Shown: positions 1 to 8,600, counted from the stretch's first letter. The stretch: DNA of 17,505 nucleotides from CAYLHF01 sp964383365 (GCA_964383365.1 CAYLHF010000048.1:1-17505), one strand, 5' to 3'. The notes: a model not told the origin generated them from the letters alone. Program-made: numbers and translations.

Positions 1-33
1 GACATCCGTCGCGCCCACCCTTTTCAGCACACT

Positions 34-49
34 ACCCGTGAGGCCGGGT
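34..49 (-). terminator. Weak hairpin downstream of the DUF4097 gene
   Basis: ACCCG (34-38) and CGGGT (45-49) form a perfect 5-bp stem with a 6-nt loop, 43 nt beyond the stop codon of the DUF4097 gene. No T-run follows on either strand, so a role as transcription end is only inferred. The rest of 1-92 shows no gene that I can support. Confidence 0.25.
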
Positions 50-92
50 CAATTTGTTGCCCAGCGGCGATGTCAGAAAGTGGGAACAGGCC

Positions 93-992
93 CTAGTTAG
101 ACCTGAGCGTGACGTTGCCGACCCCTGATTTCAGCGACAGTGACGGACCTCCTCCATTGATCCGCCCGGAGAACGACTTGGACATCCACTTCCCTCTGAC
201 ACGAAGGCCGAAATCACTCGATGCCGATCCGATCCCGGCGTGGGCGTCAACGTCGACGGCAATGTCTTCATTCATGTATACGGTAACGTTGCCGGCGCCC
301 GATCCCAGCTCAGAATCCTCATTGGGCTGCTCCGAAAGCGTTACTTCGATATTTCCAGCGCCCGTATGTGCCTCAACCCATCCATACACATCGCCGATCT
401 CGATATTTCCGGCGCCGGAACGGACTTGCAAGGAGCCCATCACTGATGATATATCGATATTCCCCGACCCTGAGGTCAGGTCAACCGAATCTCCAATATT
501 TCCCAGCTCCAGATTCCCGGCACCGGTGCGTCCGAAAACTCTGCCGTCAAGGTCATCGATTTCAACGTCTCCAGCTCCGGTTTTGAAATCTATATTATAT
601 ATCTCAGGTACAAGAACAGTGACTTTCAACCGGAAGGCGTCGTGCCCCCGATGCCGTTTGAATGACCAGCGATCTTCATCTTCGTCCTGGTCATACCTGG
701 ATTCTACCACTACATCGTCACCGTCCTGTTCGATTGCCCATTCATGATTTTCGAGAAGAGCTTTTGTTCTAGCTTCAGAAATTCCCCGAAAATCGCGTTC
801 CATGACGACGTGAACCTCGGAATTGCTCGAAGTCTCGATGGTCACATTCCCACGATCCACATCCAGGAAGAGCGTCCCTCCGGGCCGTACCTTAAAAGTT
901 TTTTTAATCGTGTCCTCACCACCGTTTCCGGAAGCTTGCACACCGGCTACGGTCAATACGGCCAGACTGAGAACAGAAAGAAACGTTTTCAT
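93..992 (-). CDS. Exported DUF4097-type beta-strand repeat protein
   Basis: This is a 299-aa exported protein of the DUF4097 (putative adhesin, beta-strand repeat) type. An N-terminal signal peptide (MKTFLSVLSLAVLTVAGVQA, likely cut after A20) has no lipobox, so the protein should reach the periplasm or the surface. Residues 25-130 are mixed and acidic (an Asp/Glu-rich stretch near 101-108). From 138 on, a (T/S)GAGN-like turn recurs at residues 138, 156, 174, 192 and 210, exactly 18 residues apart, then at 231 and 289. Each turn is followed by alternating hydrophobic beta-strand residues, as expected for a stacked beta-solenoid. No catalytic motif or cysteine pair is visible. It lies 122 bp after the anti-sigma gene on the same strand. 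Such proteins often sit beside ECF sigma/anti-sigma pairs, which suggests an envelope-stress output or sensor; this is inference. Start ATG at 992 is fixed by the signal peptide; no Shine-Dalgarno is seen. Confidence 0.85.
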   Translation of the reverse strand: MKTFLSVLSLAVLTVAGVQASGNGGEDTIKKTFKVRPGGTLFLDVDRGNVTIETSSNSEVHVVMERDFRGISEARTKALLENHEWAIEQDGDDVVVESRYDQDEDEDRWSFKRHRGHDAFRLKVTVLVPEIYNIDFKTGAGDVEIDDLDGRVFGRTGAGNLELGNIGDSVDLTSGSGNIDISSVMGSLQVRSGAGNIEIGDVYGWVEAHTGAGNIEVTLSEQPNEDSELGSGAGNVTVYMNEDIAVDVDAHAGIGSASSDFGLRVRGKWMSKSFSGRINGGGPSLSLKSGVGNVTLRSN

Positions 993-1029
993 GGGTCTTT
1001 TATCAGGGTTACAGTGTCACGTGCGAGAG

Positions 1030-1059
1030 TCCATACGTTCCGATTGCGCGACGGGTTAC
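1030..1059 (-). promoter_or_regulatory. Candidate ECF-type promoter for the DUF4097 gene
   Basis: On the minus strand GTAAC (1059-1055) is followed after 19 nt by TATGGA (1035-1030), 37 nt before the ATG. A similar GTAAC / TATGAT pair precedes the sigma gene with an 18-nt spacer. The spacing differs by one base and the motifs are short, so this is a weak candidate for control by the neighbouring sigma factor. Confidence 0.25.
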
Positions 1060-1083
1060 AGCGGGGACAAGAACCGGGTCCAA

Positions 1084-1111
1084 CCGGAATCCTGGATAGT
1101 TCAGGGTCCGG
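1084..1111 (-). terminator. Hairpin just after the anti-sigma gene
   Basis: CCGGA (1084-1088) pairs with TCCGG (1107-1111) and CCTG (1091-1094) with CAGG (1102-1105), giving a 9-bp interrupted stem that begins 3 nt past the anti-sigma stop codon. Only TTGG follows on the minus strand, so it may be an RNA-end stabiliser or a partial terminator separating the sigma/anti-sigma mRNA from the DUF4097 gene. Confidence 0.4.
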
Positions 1112-1114
1112 CAT

Positions 1115-2140
1115 TCAGCCATCAATTTTTTCGAGGGGTTGTGTAACGGACCCGGACGAGTGGACCCGATCTGTCTGATTCACGTTTCCAGTGTCAGCAT
1201 CTTCTGAAATCAACGTGCTCAGGACATGCTGCGCTCGCGTTCGAATAAATCGATTGTCATCCTTTGTTACCCGATTGAGGATTTGCCTGAGATCCTGCCG
1301 GGCCAACTCTCCTTCCGTAAGGATTTCGAGCACCAAGATTCGAAGTGCATCGTTGTCAGCGGTTAAAATGACGTCGACGAGTACCGTCCGAAGTGTGTCC
1401 TCGATGGGCGTGTTTCTGAGTACCCGACGGAGGGCGCGAGCGGCCTGCAATTTTAACCCCATATTGGTCTCGTCCTCGATTATGGACGAAAGGGCGCTTA
1501 CGAGAACGGGGTCCGGTTCAATGACGTGTCTGTCGAGTTCGGACAGGAGTGAAAGGGTCCTGAACCGACCAGCCGGATTCCCTCTGTCAAGCAGTGCGTC
1601 ATAGAGAAGTGTTTGAACCAGTGTATCATTCACATTTCCCTCGACCACCGCGTTCCCCTCGGTACGAACATCAATGCGCACCTGACCGGACACCGGGTCC
1701 ATTGTTATGCCAGATACCTCCGCAAACGATTCTCCACCTGGAATCCGGGCTTCGCGCGCCAACGGATCCTGTTGGTGGACTGAAACAGATCCCCTACCGA
1801 TCAGGAATGACACGGCAACGACCACCCCTCCAATGACAATCCTCGGCAGCAATGAAGATCTGAACGGCCTTGTCGACCTGAGTCTCATGATCCGCGTACC
1901 GTCCGCCTGTAGACGCCGACTCGTCGCGGACCGAACCGCCTGCATCAACGCATCGTCCGGATGAGTCGATGGCTGTCGTGGAACGATCGAGTCCAGTTCG
2001 GAAAGGGCCGCCTGGTAGCTGGCACAATCCGCACATCGATCCAGACGGTCCCGGACAAAAGACTCCCGAATCGGATCCAGTTCCCCGTAATGGAGGAGTA
2101 AAACATCGTTTTTATCGTGTCCGCAGTTCTTTTTTTTCAT
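1115..2140 (-). CDS. Membrane anti-sigma factor with HEAT-like repeats
   Basis: Probable anti-sigma factor, about 341 aa, for the ECF-type sigma encoded directly upstream. Numbered from a TTG two codons upstream of the preferred start, the parts are as follows. A short cytoplasmic head has a zinc-finger-like anti-sigma region (C8, H10, H19, C38-x2-C41). One transmembrane helix lies at about 97-116 (a run rich in Ile, Val and Gly). The C-terminal part (about 165-325) is made of amphipathic helices with a HEAT-repeat look (for example LQAARALRRVL and IRTRAQHVLSTLI). The usual HxxxCxxC is here RxxxCxxC, so one metal ligand is missing or supplied by H10 or H19. The sigma TGA is at 2145-2143. I prefer ATG 2140, because AAGGG lies about 9 nt before it; TTG 2146, which overlaps the sigma stop, is the alternative. 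Tight coupling to the sigma gene supports the role; the ligand it senses is unknown. Confidence 0.75.
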   Translation of the reverse strand: MKKKNCGHDKNDVLLLHYGELDPIRESFVRDRLDRCADCASYQAALSELDSIVPRQPSTHPDDALMQAVRSATSRRLQADGTRIMRLRSTRPFRSSLLPRIVIGGVVVAVSFLIGRGSVSVHQQDPLAREARIPGGESFAEVSGITMDPVSGQVRIDVRTEGNAVVEGNVNDTLVQTLLYDALLDRGNPAGRFRTLSLLSELDRHVIEPDPVLVSALSSIIEDETNMGLKLQAARALRRVLRNTPIEDTLRTVLVDVILTADNDALRILVLEILTEGELARQDLRQILNRVTKDDNRFIRTRAQHVLSTLISEDADTGNVNQTDRVHSSGSVTQPLEKIDG

Positions 2141-2142
2141 AG

Positions 2143-2766
2143 TCAATAGCCCTTCCCAGCTGAAATACCGGTGGCGGCTGGCGCTACAGCCACATGATGC
2201 CTCAGTGCATGCCGTAATTTTCGCGTGGCTCTGAATAGATAGTTTTTTACCGTTCCTTCAGCACACCCTATAATATTTGCAACTTCAGTCACTTTGTAAC
2301 CGTGCTGGTGTTTGAGGACAAAAACAGTTCTTTCCCGATCTGAGAGAATGTTCAGGCTCTCCTGTATCTCTCTCGATAATTCTACCTGTACCATCAGTTC
2401 ATCAGGATTCTTTGCTTCCTCGACACTCGGCTCGTTCGAAGATTCAACGAGCCAGTCGAGAGACAGTCGCCGGTTCCAGCGGAGCTTTTTCTTCAAATTC
2501 AGCGCCTGATTGATCACAATCCTCGTCAACCACGTCCCGAACGAGCTCTCAAACCTGAATGAATCCAGTCTGGTGAATGCCCTGATCAGACCCTCCTGGT
2601 ACGCATCATAGCCGTCCTGCATGTTTCCCATTATGCCATGGGTTACCTGTAGTAACCGCCTGTCGTGGGTACGTATCAATTCCTCGAATGCCTGCGAATC
2701 GCCGGCAATCGCCAGGAGAATCAATTCCTTTTCACCAGGGACCATAGAATATCGGATCTGTACCAT
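2143..2766 (-). CDS. ECF-type RNA polymerase sigma-70 factor
   Basis: Sigma-70 family factor of the small ECF type, about 207 aa from this start. Region 2 spans about residues 15-95, including DGYDAYQEGLIRAF (core-RNA-polymerase binding) and FRFESSFGTWLTRIVINQALN (-10 recognition). A linker follows, then region 4 at about 133-188 with a helix-turn-helix: LSDRERTVFVLKHQHGYKVTEVANIIGC-type spacing, then GTVKNYLFRATRKLR. No region 1.1 or 3 is present. It would direct RNA polymerase to a small regulon and be held by the anti-sigma gene that follows with near-overlap. Start choice is uncertain: GTG 2796, ATG 2766 and ATG 2745 are all in frame and none has a Shine-Dalgarno. ATG 2766 leaves a sensible leader behind the candidate promoter at 2812-2841. 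Residues before EKELILLAIAGD are not conserved family sequence. Confidence 0.9.
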   Translation of the reverse strand: MVQIRYSMVPGEKELILLAIAGDSQAFEELIRTHDRRLLQVTHGIMGNMQDGYDAYQEGLIRAFTRLDSFRFESSFGTWLTRIVINQALNLKKKLRWNRRLSLDWLVESSNEPSVEEAKNPDELMVQVELSREIQESLNILSDRERTVFVLKHQHGYKVTEVANIIGCAEGTVKNYLFRATRKLRHALRHHVAVAPAATGISAGKGY

Positions 2767-2811
2767 GGACAATCCGGACGTGCAGGAGGTTTGCACGTTG
2801 CGTCAGATTCC

Positions 2812-2841
2812 ATCATACTGGAAAGTTGTCAGAACGTTACC
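2812..2841 (-). promoter_or_regulatory. Candidate autoregulated ECF promoter of the sigma gene
   Basis: On the minus strand GGTAAC (2841-2836) and TATGAT (2817-2812) are 18 bp apart, with the -10-like element 45 nt before ATG 2766. The AAC-containing -35 is typical of ECF promoters. The region also lies between two divergent genes (2767-2880). It is a motif match by eye only. Confidence 0.3.
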
Positions 2842-2880
2842 TTCTGCATCAATTGAACGTGACGAGACCGTCTCTCTGCC

Positions 2881-3840
2881 GTGGACCTCAAGAAACGAAG
2901 CATATTTTTGTGTCTCTTTATGTCCTTCGCACTCGTCGGCGGCTGTCAGTTGTATTCTGTCTCGAGCGGCTCACCCGATCTGAAATGGGTCGACTCCTCG
3001 GCAGATTGGGGTCCCCTTCCGTCGTTCATCCGAGTTTATTCAGGATCCGATTCCGACTTCCCCCTCCGAGCATTCTATGCGCGGGTGAAAACGGATGATT
3101 CACTTTATTCAGCTCGCTTCATTCTTTCGGATGATAGCGATGGCCGCGATACAGCCTCAAATCTGGCAAAGACCAGCCGAGCATGTGTTCTGATAAATGG
3201 CGGTTTTTTTTATGTCACGAATGGTGTGGGAAAACACATCGGCCTGTGGATCTCTGGGGGTGAGATGGCTCAGAGGGCAACGCCCGGCATCGTCGTACAT
3301 AAGATCCGATACCCGAGTACGCGCGCGGTACTCGGATTTACGGGAGAAGGAAAGCCGTCCATCGAGTGGGCCAGCAGCGAGCAGGACCATATCTTTTCCT
3401 GGTCTCAGCCTCCGTCGAATAGACCAGGTCTTCCTGCAACTCTGACTGAGAGTGAGCACAAGAGTCCCTGGGCCCCGTGGGAGGCACTTGCAGCCGGTCC
3501 GATGCTGATCAGAAACGGTACCAGCACCGTAACATCCGATGAAGAAGTTTTTTTTGGAACCGCAATTCCCAAGACTCACCCGAGATCAGCGGTAGGTGTG
3601 ACCGAGTCTGGAGACCTTCTTCTGCTCGTCGTCGAAGGCCGACAGGCCAGGAGCCGAGGTGTCGACCTGGATCAACTTGCGTCCATACTCCTCGATCTGG
3701 GAGCCGTCAGCGCGATGAATATGGACGGGGGTGGATCATCCGAATTGGTTGTGAACGGGTCGGTGGTAAATTCTCCCACCGGTTCGCACACCGAGCGTGA
3801 GATCGTGTCGGCCCTCGCAATTGGCTGCGGCGTAAACTGA
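2881..3840 (+). CDS. Phosphodiester glycosidase family (NAGPA/DUF2233) lipoprotein
   Basis: A 319-aa protein with the phosphodiester glycosidase fold named after N-acetylglucosamine-1-phosphodiester alpha-N-acetylglucosaminidase. Family landmarks are INGGFF (105-110), the AAGPML block (about 204-209), HPRSAVG (233-239) and NMDGGGSS (280-287), the last being the most conserved active-site loop. The N terminus (KKR, a hydrophobic stretch, then LVGGC with C22) is a lipoprotein signal peptide, so the enzyme should be anchored to a membrane facing the periplasm or outside. Bacterial members act on cell-wall or exopolysaccharide sugar phosphodiesters, but the substrate here cannot be read from sequence. 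GTG 2881 is the only workable start, since an in-frame stop lies at 2860-2862 and the signal peptide begins here. It is divergent from the sigma gene and 43 bp before pepT, with which it may be cotranscribed. Confidence 0.85.
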   Translation: MDLKKRSIFLCLFMSFALVGGCQLYSVSSGSPDLKWVDSSADWGPLPSFIRVYSGSDSDFPLRAFYARVKTDDSLYSARFILSDDSDGRDTASNLAKTSRACVLINGGFFYVTNGVGKHIGLWISGGEMAQRATPGIVVHKIRYPSTRAVLGFTGEGKPSIEWASSEQDHIFSWSQPPSNRPGLPATLTESEHKSPWAPWEALAAGPMLIRNGTSTVTSDEEVFFGTAIPKTHPRSAVGVTESGDLLLLVVEGRQARSRGVDLDQLASILLDLGAVSAMNMDGGGSSELVVNGSVVNSPTGSHTEREIVSALAIGCGVN

Positions 3841-3883
3841 ATCCTTATTAACCAGGACGTAAAACATCCATTTTTCCAGGATC

Positions 3884-5155
3884 ATGACAGACTTACCTGA
3901 TGTTGTTAAACGGTTTCTCCGATATGTCACTATTGACACGCAGTCTGATCCCAATTCAGATTCCGTGCCATCCACTGCCAAACAGAAAGACCTCTCCCGA
4001 TTACTGGTCGATGAACTGCTGCAGATCGGCATTTCCGACGCTACCATGGACGAATTCGGGTACGTATTCGGAACACTCCCCGAGATTCGGCCGGAGGGCT
4101 GTACCTCGTCCCTACCCGTGCTCGCTCTGGTCGCCCACGTCGATACCGCTCCCGACGAGTCGGGTACCGATGTCCGACCGATAGTTCATCCACCCTACGA
4201 CGGAGGAGTCGTGGTCTTACCCGGAAATCCGGACGTCACACTCGATCCAGACCGGCAACCGCAACTCGCTAAACATATCGGTGAGCAACTCATAACCAGC
4301 GACGGTACGACACTCCTGGGAAGTGACGATAAAGCGGGTGTGGCTATTCTGATGCAGTTGGCCGAGGACCTGGTTGACGATACCGCCCCACGACCAAAAA
4401 TTCGCATCTGTTTTACCATCGACGAAGAAATCGGACGAGGCGTCGACAATCTGGACCTGGAAAAACTGGGTGCAGAAGTCGCCTATACGCTGGATGGAAG
4501 CGGTATCGATACGATTTCGTTCGAGACGTTCAACGCGGCATCAGCAAATGTGACCATTGGCGGGGTGTCGGTACATCCCGGGTACGCCAAGGGTGTACTC
4601 GTTAATGCGGTTCGAATAGTTGGAGACCTGATTTCCTCTCTTCCGGAGAATGAAGCTCCTGAAACCACCGAGCATCGCGAAGGATATATTCATCCACACA
4701 CGTTATCTGCCGCAGATATTACCCGGGCATCGGTCATGCTGATACTGCGTGATTTTACCCTGGAAGGGATGGAGCAGAAGAAGCAGTTTGTCTCGGATAC
4801 CGTCGAGGGTCTCAGACACAAGTACCCCGGAGCCAGCATTGACCTGGACATGAAAGACCAGTATAAAAACATGCGCTCCTATATCGAAAACAAAGATATG
4901 CGGGTGGTGACCTTCGCATTCGGAGCTGCAGAAGAAGCAGGCATATCCCTCGACGAAGAGCTTGTTCGCGGCGGCACAGACGGTTCCAGAATGTCTGAAA
5001 TGGGCTTACCAACGCCTAACGTATTCAACGGAGGGTACGATTACCACAGCCTTTTCGAGTGGAACACGGTCGAAAACCTTGAACATTCTCTCGACTTTAC
5101 TCGTCGGCTGATTCAATACTGGGCCCGGAACGGAAGTCAGGCTACGTCCGCATAG
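3884..5155 (+). CDS. pepT: Peptidase T-like M20B tripeptide aminopeptidase
   Basis: A 423-aa zinc peptidase of the M20B (PepT) family, expected to be a cytoplasmic exopeptidase that removes the N-terminal residue of tripeptides. The residues needed for two-metal catalysis are all present: H85 and D87 (AHVDTAPD), bridging D148 (LLGSDDKAG), E181 and E182 (IDEEIGRG), D204 (YTLDGS) and H388 (GGYDYHSLFEW). They align with E. coli PepT (H78, D80, D140, E173/E174, D196, H379 from memory) at a shift of 7-9 residues. The dimerisation or lid domain (about 210-330) is also PepT-like. The ATG start gives full family length; AGGA lies close upstream (3-4 nt), so the RBS is weak. The 3' end overlaps the convergent membrane-protein gene by 19 bp. 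M20 subfamilies can be confused, but the SFETFNAAS and RGGTDGS blocks favour PepT. Confidence 0.92.
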   Translation: MTDLPDVVKRFLRYVTIDTQSDPNSDSVPSTAKQKDLSRLLVDELLQIGISDATMDEFGYVFGTLPEIRPEGCTSSLPVLALVAHVDTAPDESGTDVRPIVHPPYDGGVVVLPGNPDVTLDPDRQPQLAKHIGEQLITSDGTTLLGSDDKAGVAILMQLAEDLVDDTAPRPKIRICFTIDEEIGRGVDNLDLEKLGAEVAYTLDGSGIDTISFETFNAASANVTIGGVSVHPGYAKGVLVNAVRIVGDLISSLPENEAPETTEHREGYIHPHTLSAADITRASVMLILRDFTLEGMEQKKQFVSDTVEGLRHKYPGASIDLDMKDQYKNMRSYIENKDMRVVTFAFGAAEEAGISLDEELVRGGTDGSRMSEMGLPTPNVFNGGYDYHSLFEWNTVENLEHSLDFTRRLIQYWARNGSQATSA

Positions 5156-5559
5156 CTTACGTCTGATCGGACGCGCCCCGTTTCAGAAACATGCTGCGTT
5201 TTGCTTACGGGCAGGGCCCTGAGCGTCGCTCGTCGGACCGGGCGATCCTCCTTCAACCCCGGTGTAGCCGCCAGAGATACAGCCATCACAACAATTCCCA
5301 GGGGCGGAATCAGGGAGATAACCGCGACAATGACCGCCTTTAACGTCGAGGGCAGTTCAGATACGACCACGCCTGCGACAGCCTGAACCCACGTAATGAT
5401 GGTTAGCACCAGAAGTCCGGCAATCAGCAATGTACCCGACGATCCAAACTGGGTATATACATCTCTCAACATGGCTTCATCTACGGGATTAGTGAATCCG
5501 TTCGGGGCGAGTACGGTCATTCGGCTTCCGCCACGAGCCGCATCGTACGCAGCAATCAT
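5137..5559 (-). CDS. Small two-helix membrane protein, function unknown
   Basis: I do not recognise a family. The 140-aa product has two clear hydrophobic segments, about 42-67 (rich in Leu, Val, Ile, Gly) and 72-97 (containing SLIPPLGIVVM). These are joined by a very short turn, so it should be a helical hairpin in the inner membrane. The N-terminal 40 residues are soluble, and the C-terminal 43 are polar and basic (RPVRRATLRALP). The hydrophobic pattern is unlikely in a shadow frame, which is the main support for calling it real. The start is ATG 5559, or ATG 5520 with GGCGGAAG about 6 nt upstream; the shorter form (127 aa) is possible. It follows rpoC on the same strand after a 125-bp gap with a strong hairpin, and its last 19 bp overlap the end of pepT on the other strand. 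Confidence 0.6.
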   Translation of the reverse strand: MIAAYDAARGGSRMTVLAPNGFTNPVDEAMLRDVYTQFGSSGTLLIAGLLVLTIITWVQAVAGVVVSELPSTLKAVIVAVISLIPPLGIVVMAVSLAATPGLKEDRPVRRATLRALPVSKTQHVSETGRVRSDVSYADVA

Positions 5560-5613
5560 CCGTGAGATGCACGAAATGTTGATCCGTTACATGGAGATTG
5601 TGTCAGGAATACG

Positions 5614-5652
5614 GTGAATATCCGCTCCTCTGAATGAGGAGCGAATATTCAC
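5614..5652 (-). terminator. 16-bp hairpin after rpoC
   Basis: Arms 5614-5629 and 5637-5652 enclose a 7-nt loop. Fifteen of 16 positions are complementary. The sixteenth is a G-U wobble when read as minus-strand RNA but a C-A mismatch on the plus strand, so the structure fits rpoBC mRNA better. It starts 32 nt past the rpoC stop. No U-run follows, so it may be a 3'-end stabiliser or a factor-dependent end rather than a classical intrinsic terminator. Confidence 0.6.
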
Positions 5653-5684
5653 GGTGACTGCTTTCGAAAATGGATCGAGAACCG

Positions 5685-8600
5685 TTATGGAGTCTCGACA
5701 GACTTTTTAGATCCGTCTCCTGAAGCGGAGGAAGCGGTCGCTGCCTGCAACTCATCGTATTCGGTTTTCGAGCCCACTACGAGATCTCCAAATGTTCGCT
5801 GACCGGTTCCTGCCGGAATGAGATGACCCACGATCACGTTCTCCTTCAATCCGTACAGGGGATCGGACTTGGCCCGTATGGATGCCTCCGTCAAGACCTT
5901 CGTCGTCTCCTGGAATGAGGCTGCAGAGATGAACGAATCCGTCGACAGTGCCGCCTGGGTGATGCCCAAAAGTACGGGTTCGGCTACCGCGGGCTGCGTA
6001 TCCCTGACCTCGACCTGACGAAGATCTCCACGTTTCATTCGGGAGTTGATTTCGCGCAGAGAACGACGGTCGATAATCTGTCCGATCTGCATGTCGGAAT
6101 CTCCGGGACTCGTCACGACAAATTTGTCATACAGCGTATCATTTCTGTCTTCCATGACAAAACGATCGACCAGATTGTCTTCCAGAAATGCGGTGTCACC
6201 CGAATCCACCACACGCACCTTCTGCATCATCTGTCTGACGATCGTCTCGATGTGCTTGTCGTTGATGGTCACTCCCTGTAGACGGTAGACTTCCTGAATC
6301 TCGTTAACCAGGTATTCCTGTACGGCACGTGGTCCCAGAATACTCAAGATATCCTGAGGGGCAATCTGACCATCGGACAACTGATCTCCGGCTCGAACAA
6401 AGTCGTTGACATGGACCAACATATGCTTGGAGAGCGAAACCAGGTAGGTCTTCGACTCCGTGCCGTCTCGACTGGTCACGATAACTTCCTGCGAACCGCG
6501 CTTGCGTCCTCCAAACGAAATGATACCATCTATTTCGCTGACGATGGCAGAATCTGTCGGTGTCCGGGCTTCAAACAGTTCCGTAACGCGAGGAAGACCT
6601 CCGGTAATATCTCTCGTTTTTGCCGATTGACGAGGAATTTTCACAAGGATCTGACCGGCAGTGACATCCTGATTGGCATCGACCTGAATACGTGCCCGGA
6701 CCGGGAGCGGATACTCCCTTTCGGCCTCGCCCTTCGCCTGGATAAGGATAGCCGGTGTCAGTGTACGATCGCGAAATTCAATGATAACTTTCTCTTTGTA
6801 TCCGGTCTGCTCATCAGACTCTTCTCGATACGTTGTTCCGTCGATAATATCCTGGAATCCAACTTTTCCTTTTACTTCAGACAGGATGACGCTGTTATAC
6901 GGATCCCAGGTAGCAAGGACCTGTCCTTTCTCTACCTTCGCCCCATTGTTGACGTGCAACTCGGCACCGTACGGAATCAGATACGAGATGAGTTGACGAC
7001 TCCCTTCTTCGGGATCTATGATTCTGACTTCCCCCTGCCGGGAAAGAACCGTCTCGCGCGTCCCGTCACCGTCATCGATCGTAACAGAACGTAGATTCTC
7101 AAACTCCACCTTACCGGCAAATTTGGTCTGAACCGTACTCTCGGCAGAGATTCGACTCGCGGTACCACCGATGTGGAACGTACGAAGAGTCAGCTGCGTG
7201 CCCGGCTCTCCAATTGACTGCGCAGCGATAACGCCAACGGCCTCGCCCGTTTCAACCAGACGGTACGCACCCATATTTCGCCCGTAGCACAGAGCGCAAC
7301 AACCATGGCGCGCTTCACAAGTCAGTACGGAACGTATTTCTATCTCCTCGATCGATGTTTCGGAAATTCGCCTGGCCTTTTCCTCGTCAATGAGGTCATT
7401 TGCCGAAACGAGAAGTTCTTCCGTGTGCGGATCGCTCACATCATGAACAGACACTCGACCGACAATCCGATCCTTGAGGGGTTCAACAACGTCCTCATTG
7501 TCTTTAAGGGCTGATATCCTCAGACCACGCAGCGATCCACAATCATGCATCGTAACAGTCATGTCCTGAGAGACATCCACCAGACGGCGTGTCAGATAAC
7601 CGGCGTCCGCCGTTTTCAGCGCCGTATCTGCGAGTCCCTTCCGGGCACCGTGCGTCGATATAAAGAACTCCAGGACCGACAATCCTTCCTTGAAATTGGA
7701 GATGATCGGATTCTCGATGATCTCACCGGCACTACCAACAAGACTTTTCTGCGGTTTGGCCATCAGACCACGCATTCCACCGAGCTGGCGAATCTGCTCC
7801 TTGGATCCACGAGCTCCAGAGTCCGCCATCATGTAGATGGCATTGAATCCGTCGCGGTCCTTCGTGAGTGTCTCGAACAATACCTCCGACACCTGATTAT
7901 TGGTGTGGGTCCAGATATCGATAACCTGATTGTATCGTTCGTTCTCCGTGATGAAACCCATCGAGTAATTCGCACGCGCTTTTTCGACTTCTGACGTCGC
8001 GTCCGTAATCAGTTTCGTCTTGGCGTCCGGTACGACGATATCGGCCAGCGAGAACGTGAGACCACCCGTCGTTGCACGCTCAAACCCGAGCCTCTTGATT
8101 TTGTCCAGAAATGCGGCCGTTTCCGGGAATCCAGTCGCCTTCAGAATACGAGATATGATACCACGCAGGTTTTTCTTTGTGAGCACCTCATTGATGTATC
8201 CGACCGCCTCTGGAACAGCCTCATTGAAGAGGATTCGACCCATCGTCGTTTCAATCAACTCGCCGTCGGTCCAGCGGACAGTTGCTTTCGCATGAATGTG
8301 GATAATGCCCTGGTCGAATGCCTGGCGGGCCTCATCCAGACTGGAGAATCTCATGCCGTCTCCCTTCATGCCGGACCGGGACTTCGTCATGTAGTACAGT
8401 CCGAGAACCATGTCCTGCGTTGGAACGGTTATCGGCCCACCATGAGCAGGGCTCAGGATGTTGTGACTCGACAGCATCAGAAGCATGGCTTCGAGTGCTG
8501 CGTCATGACTCAATGGCACGTGAACGGCCATCTGGTCACCGTCGAAGTCGGCGTTGAATGCCGTACAAACGAGCGGATGGAGACGGATGGCTTTCCCCTC

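Noticed and set aside
109..747. Plus-strand open frame (212 codons) opposite the DUF4097 gene
   Set aside because: Its Pro/Ser-rich periodic product is the complement of the 54-nt repeats in the real gene. The minus frame has a signal peptide and a coherent fold pattern.
2141..2146. TTG 2146 start for the anti-sigma gene, overlapping the sigma stop
   Set aside because: The overlap is attractive, but ATG 2140 is two codons on and has AAGGG at a proper distance. I kept TTG only as an alternative.
6411..7094. Plus-strand open frame (227 codons) opposite rpoC
   Set aside because: Antisense shadow of rpoC; no domain, no plausible start context. The same applies to the frames at 8292-8825 and 8835-9347.
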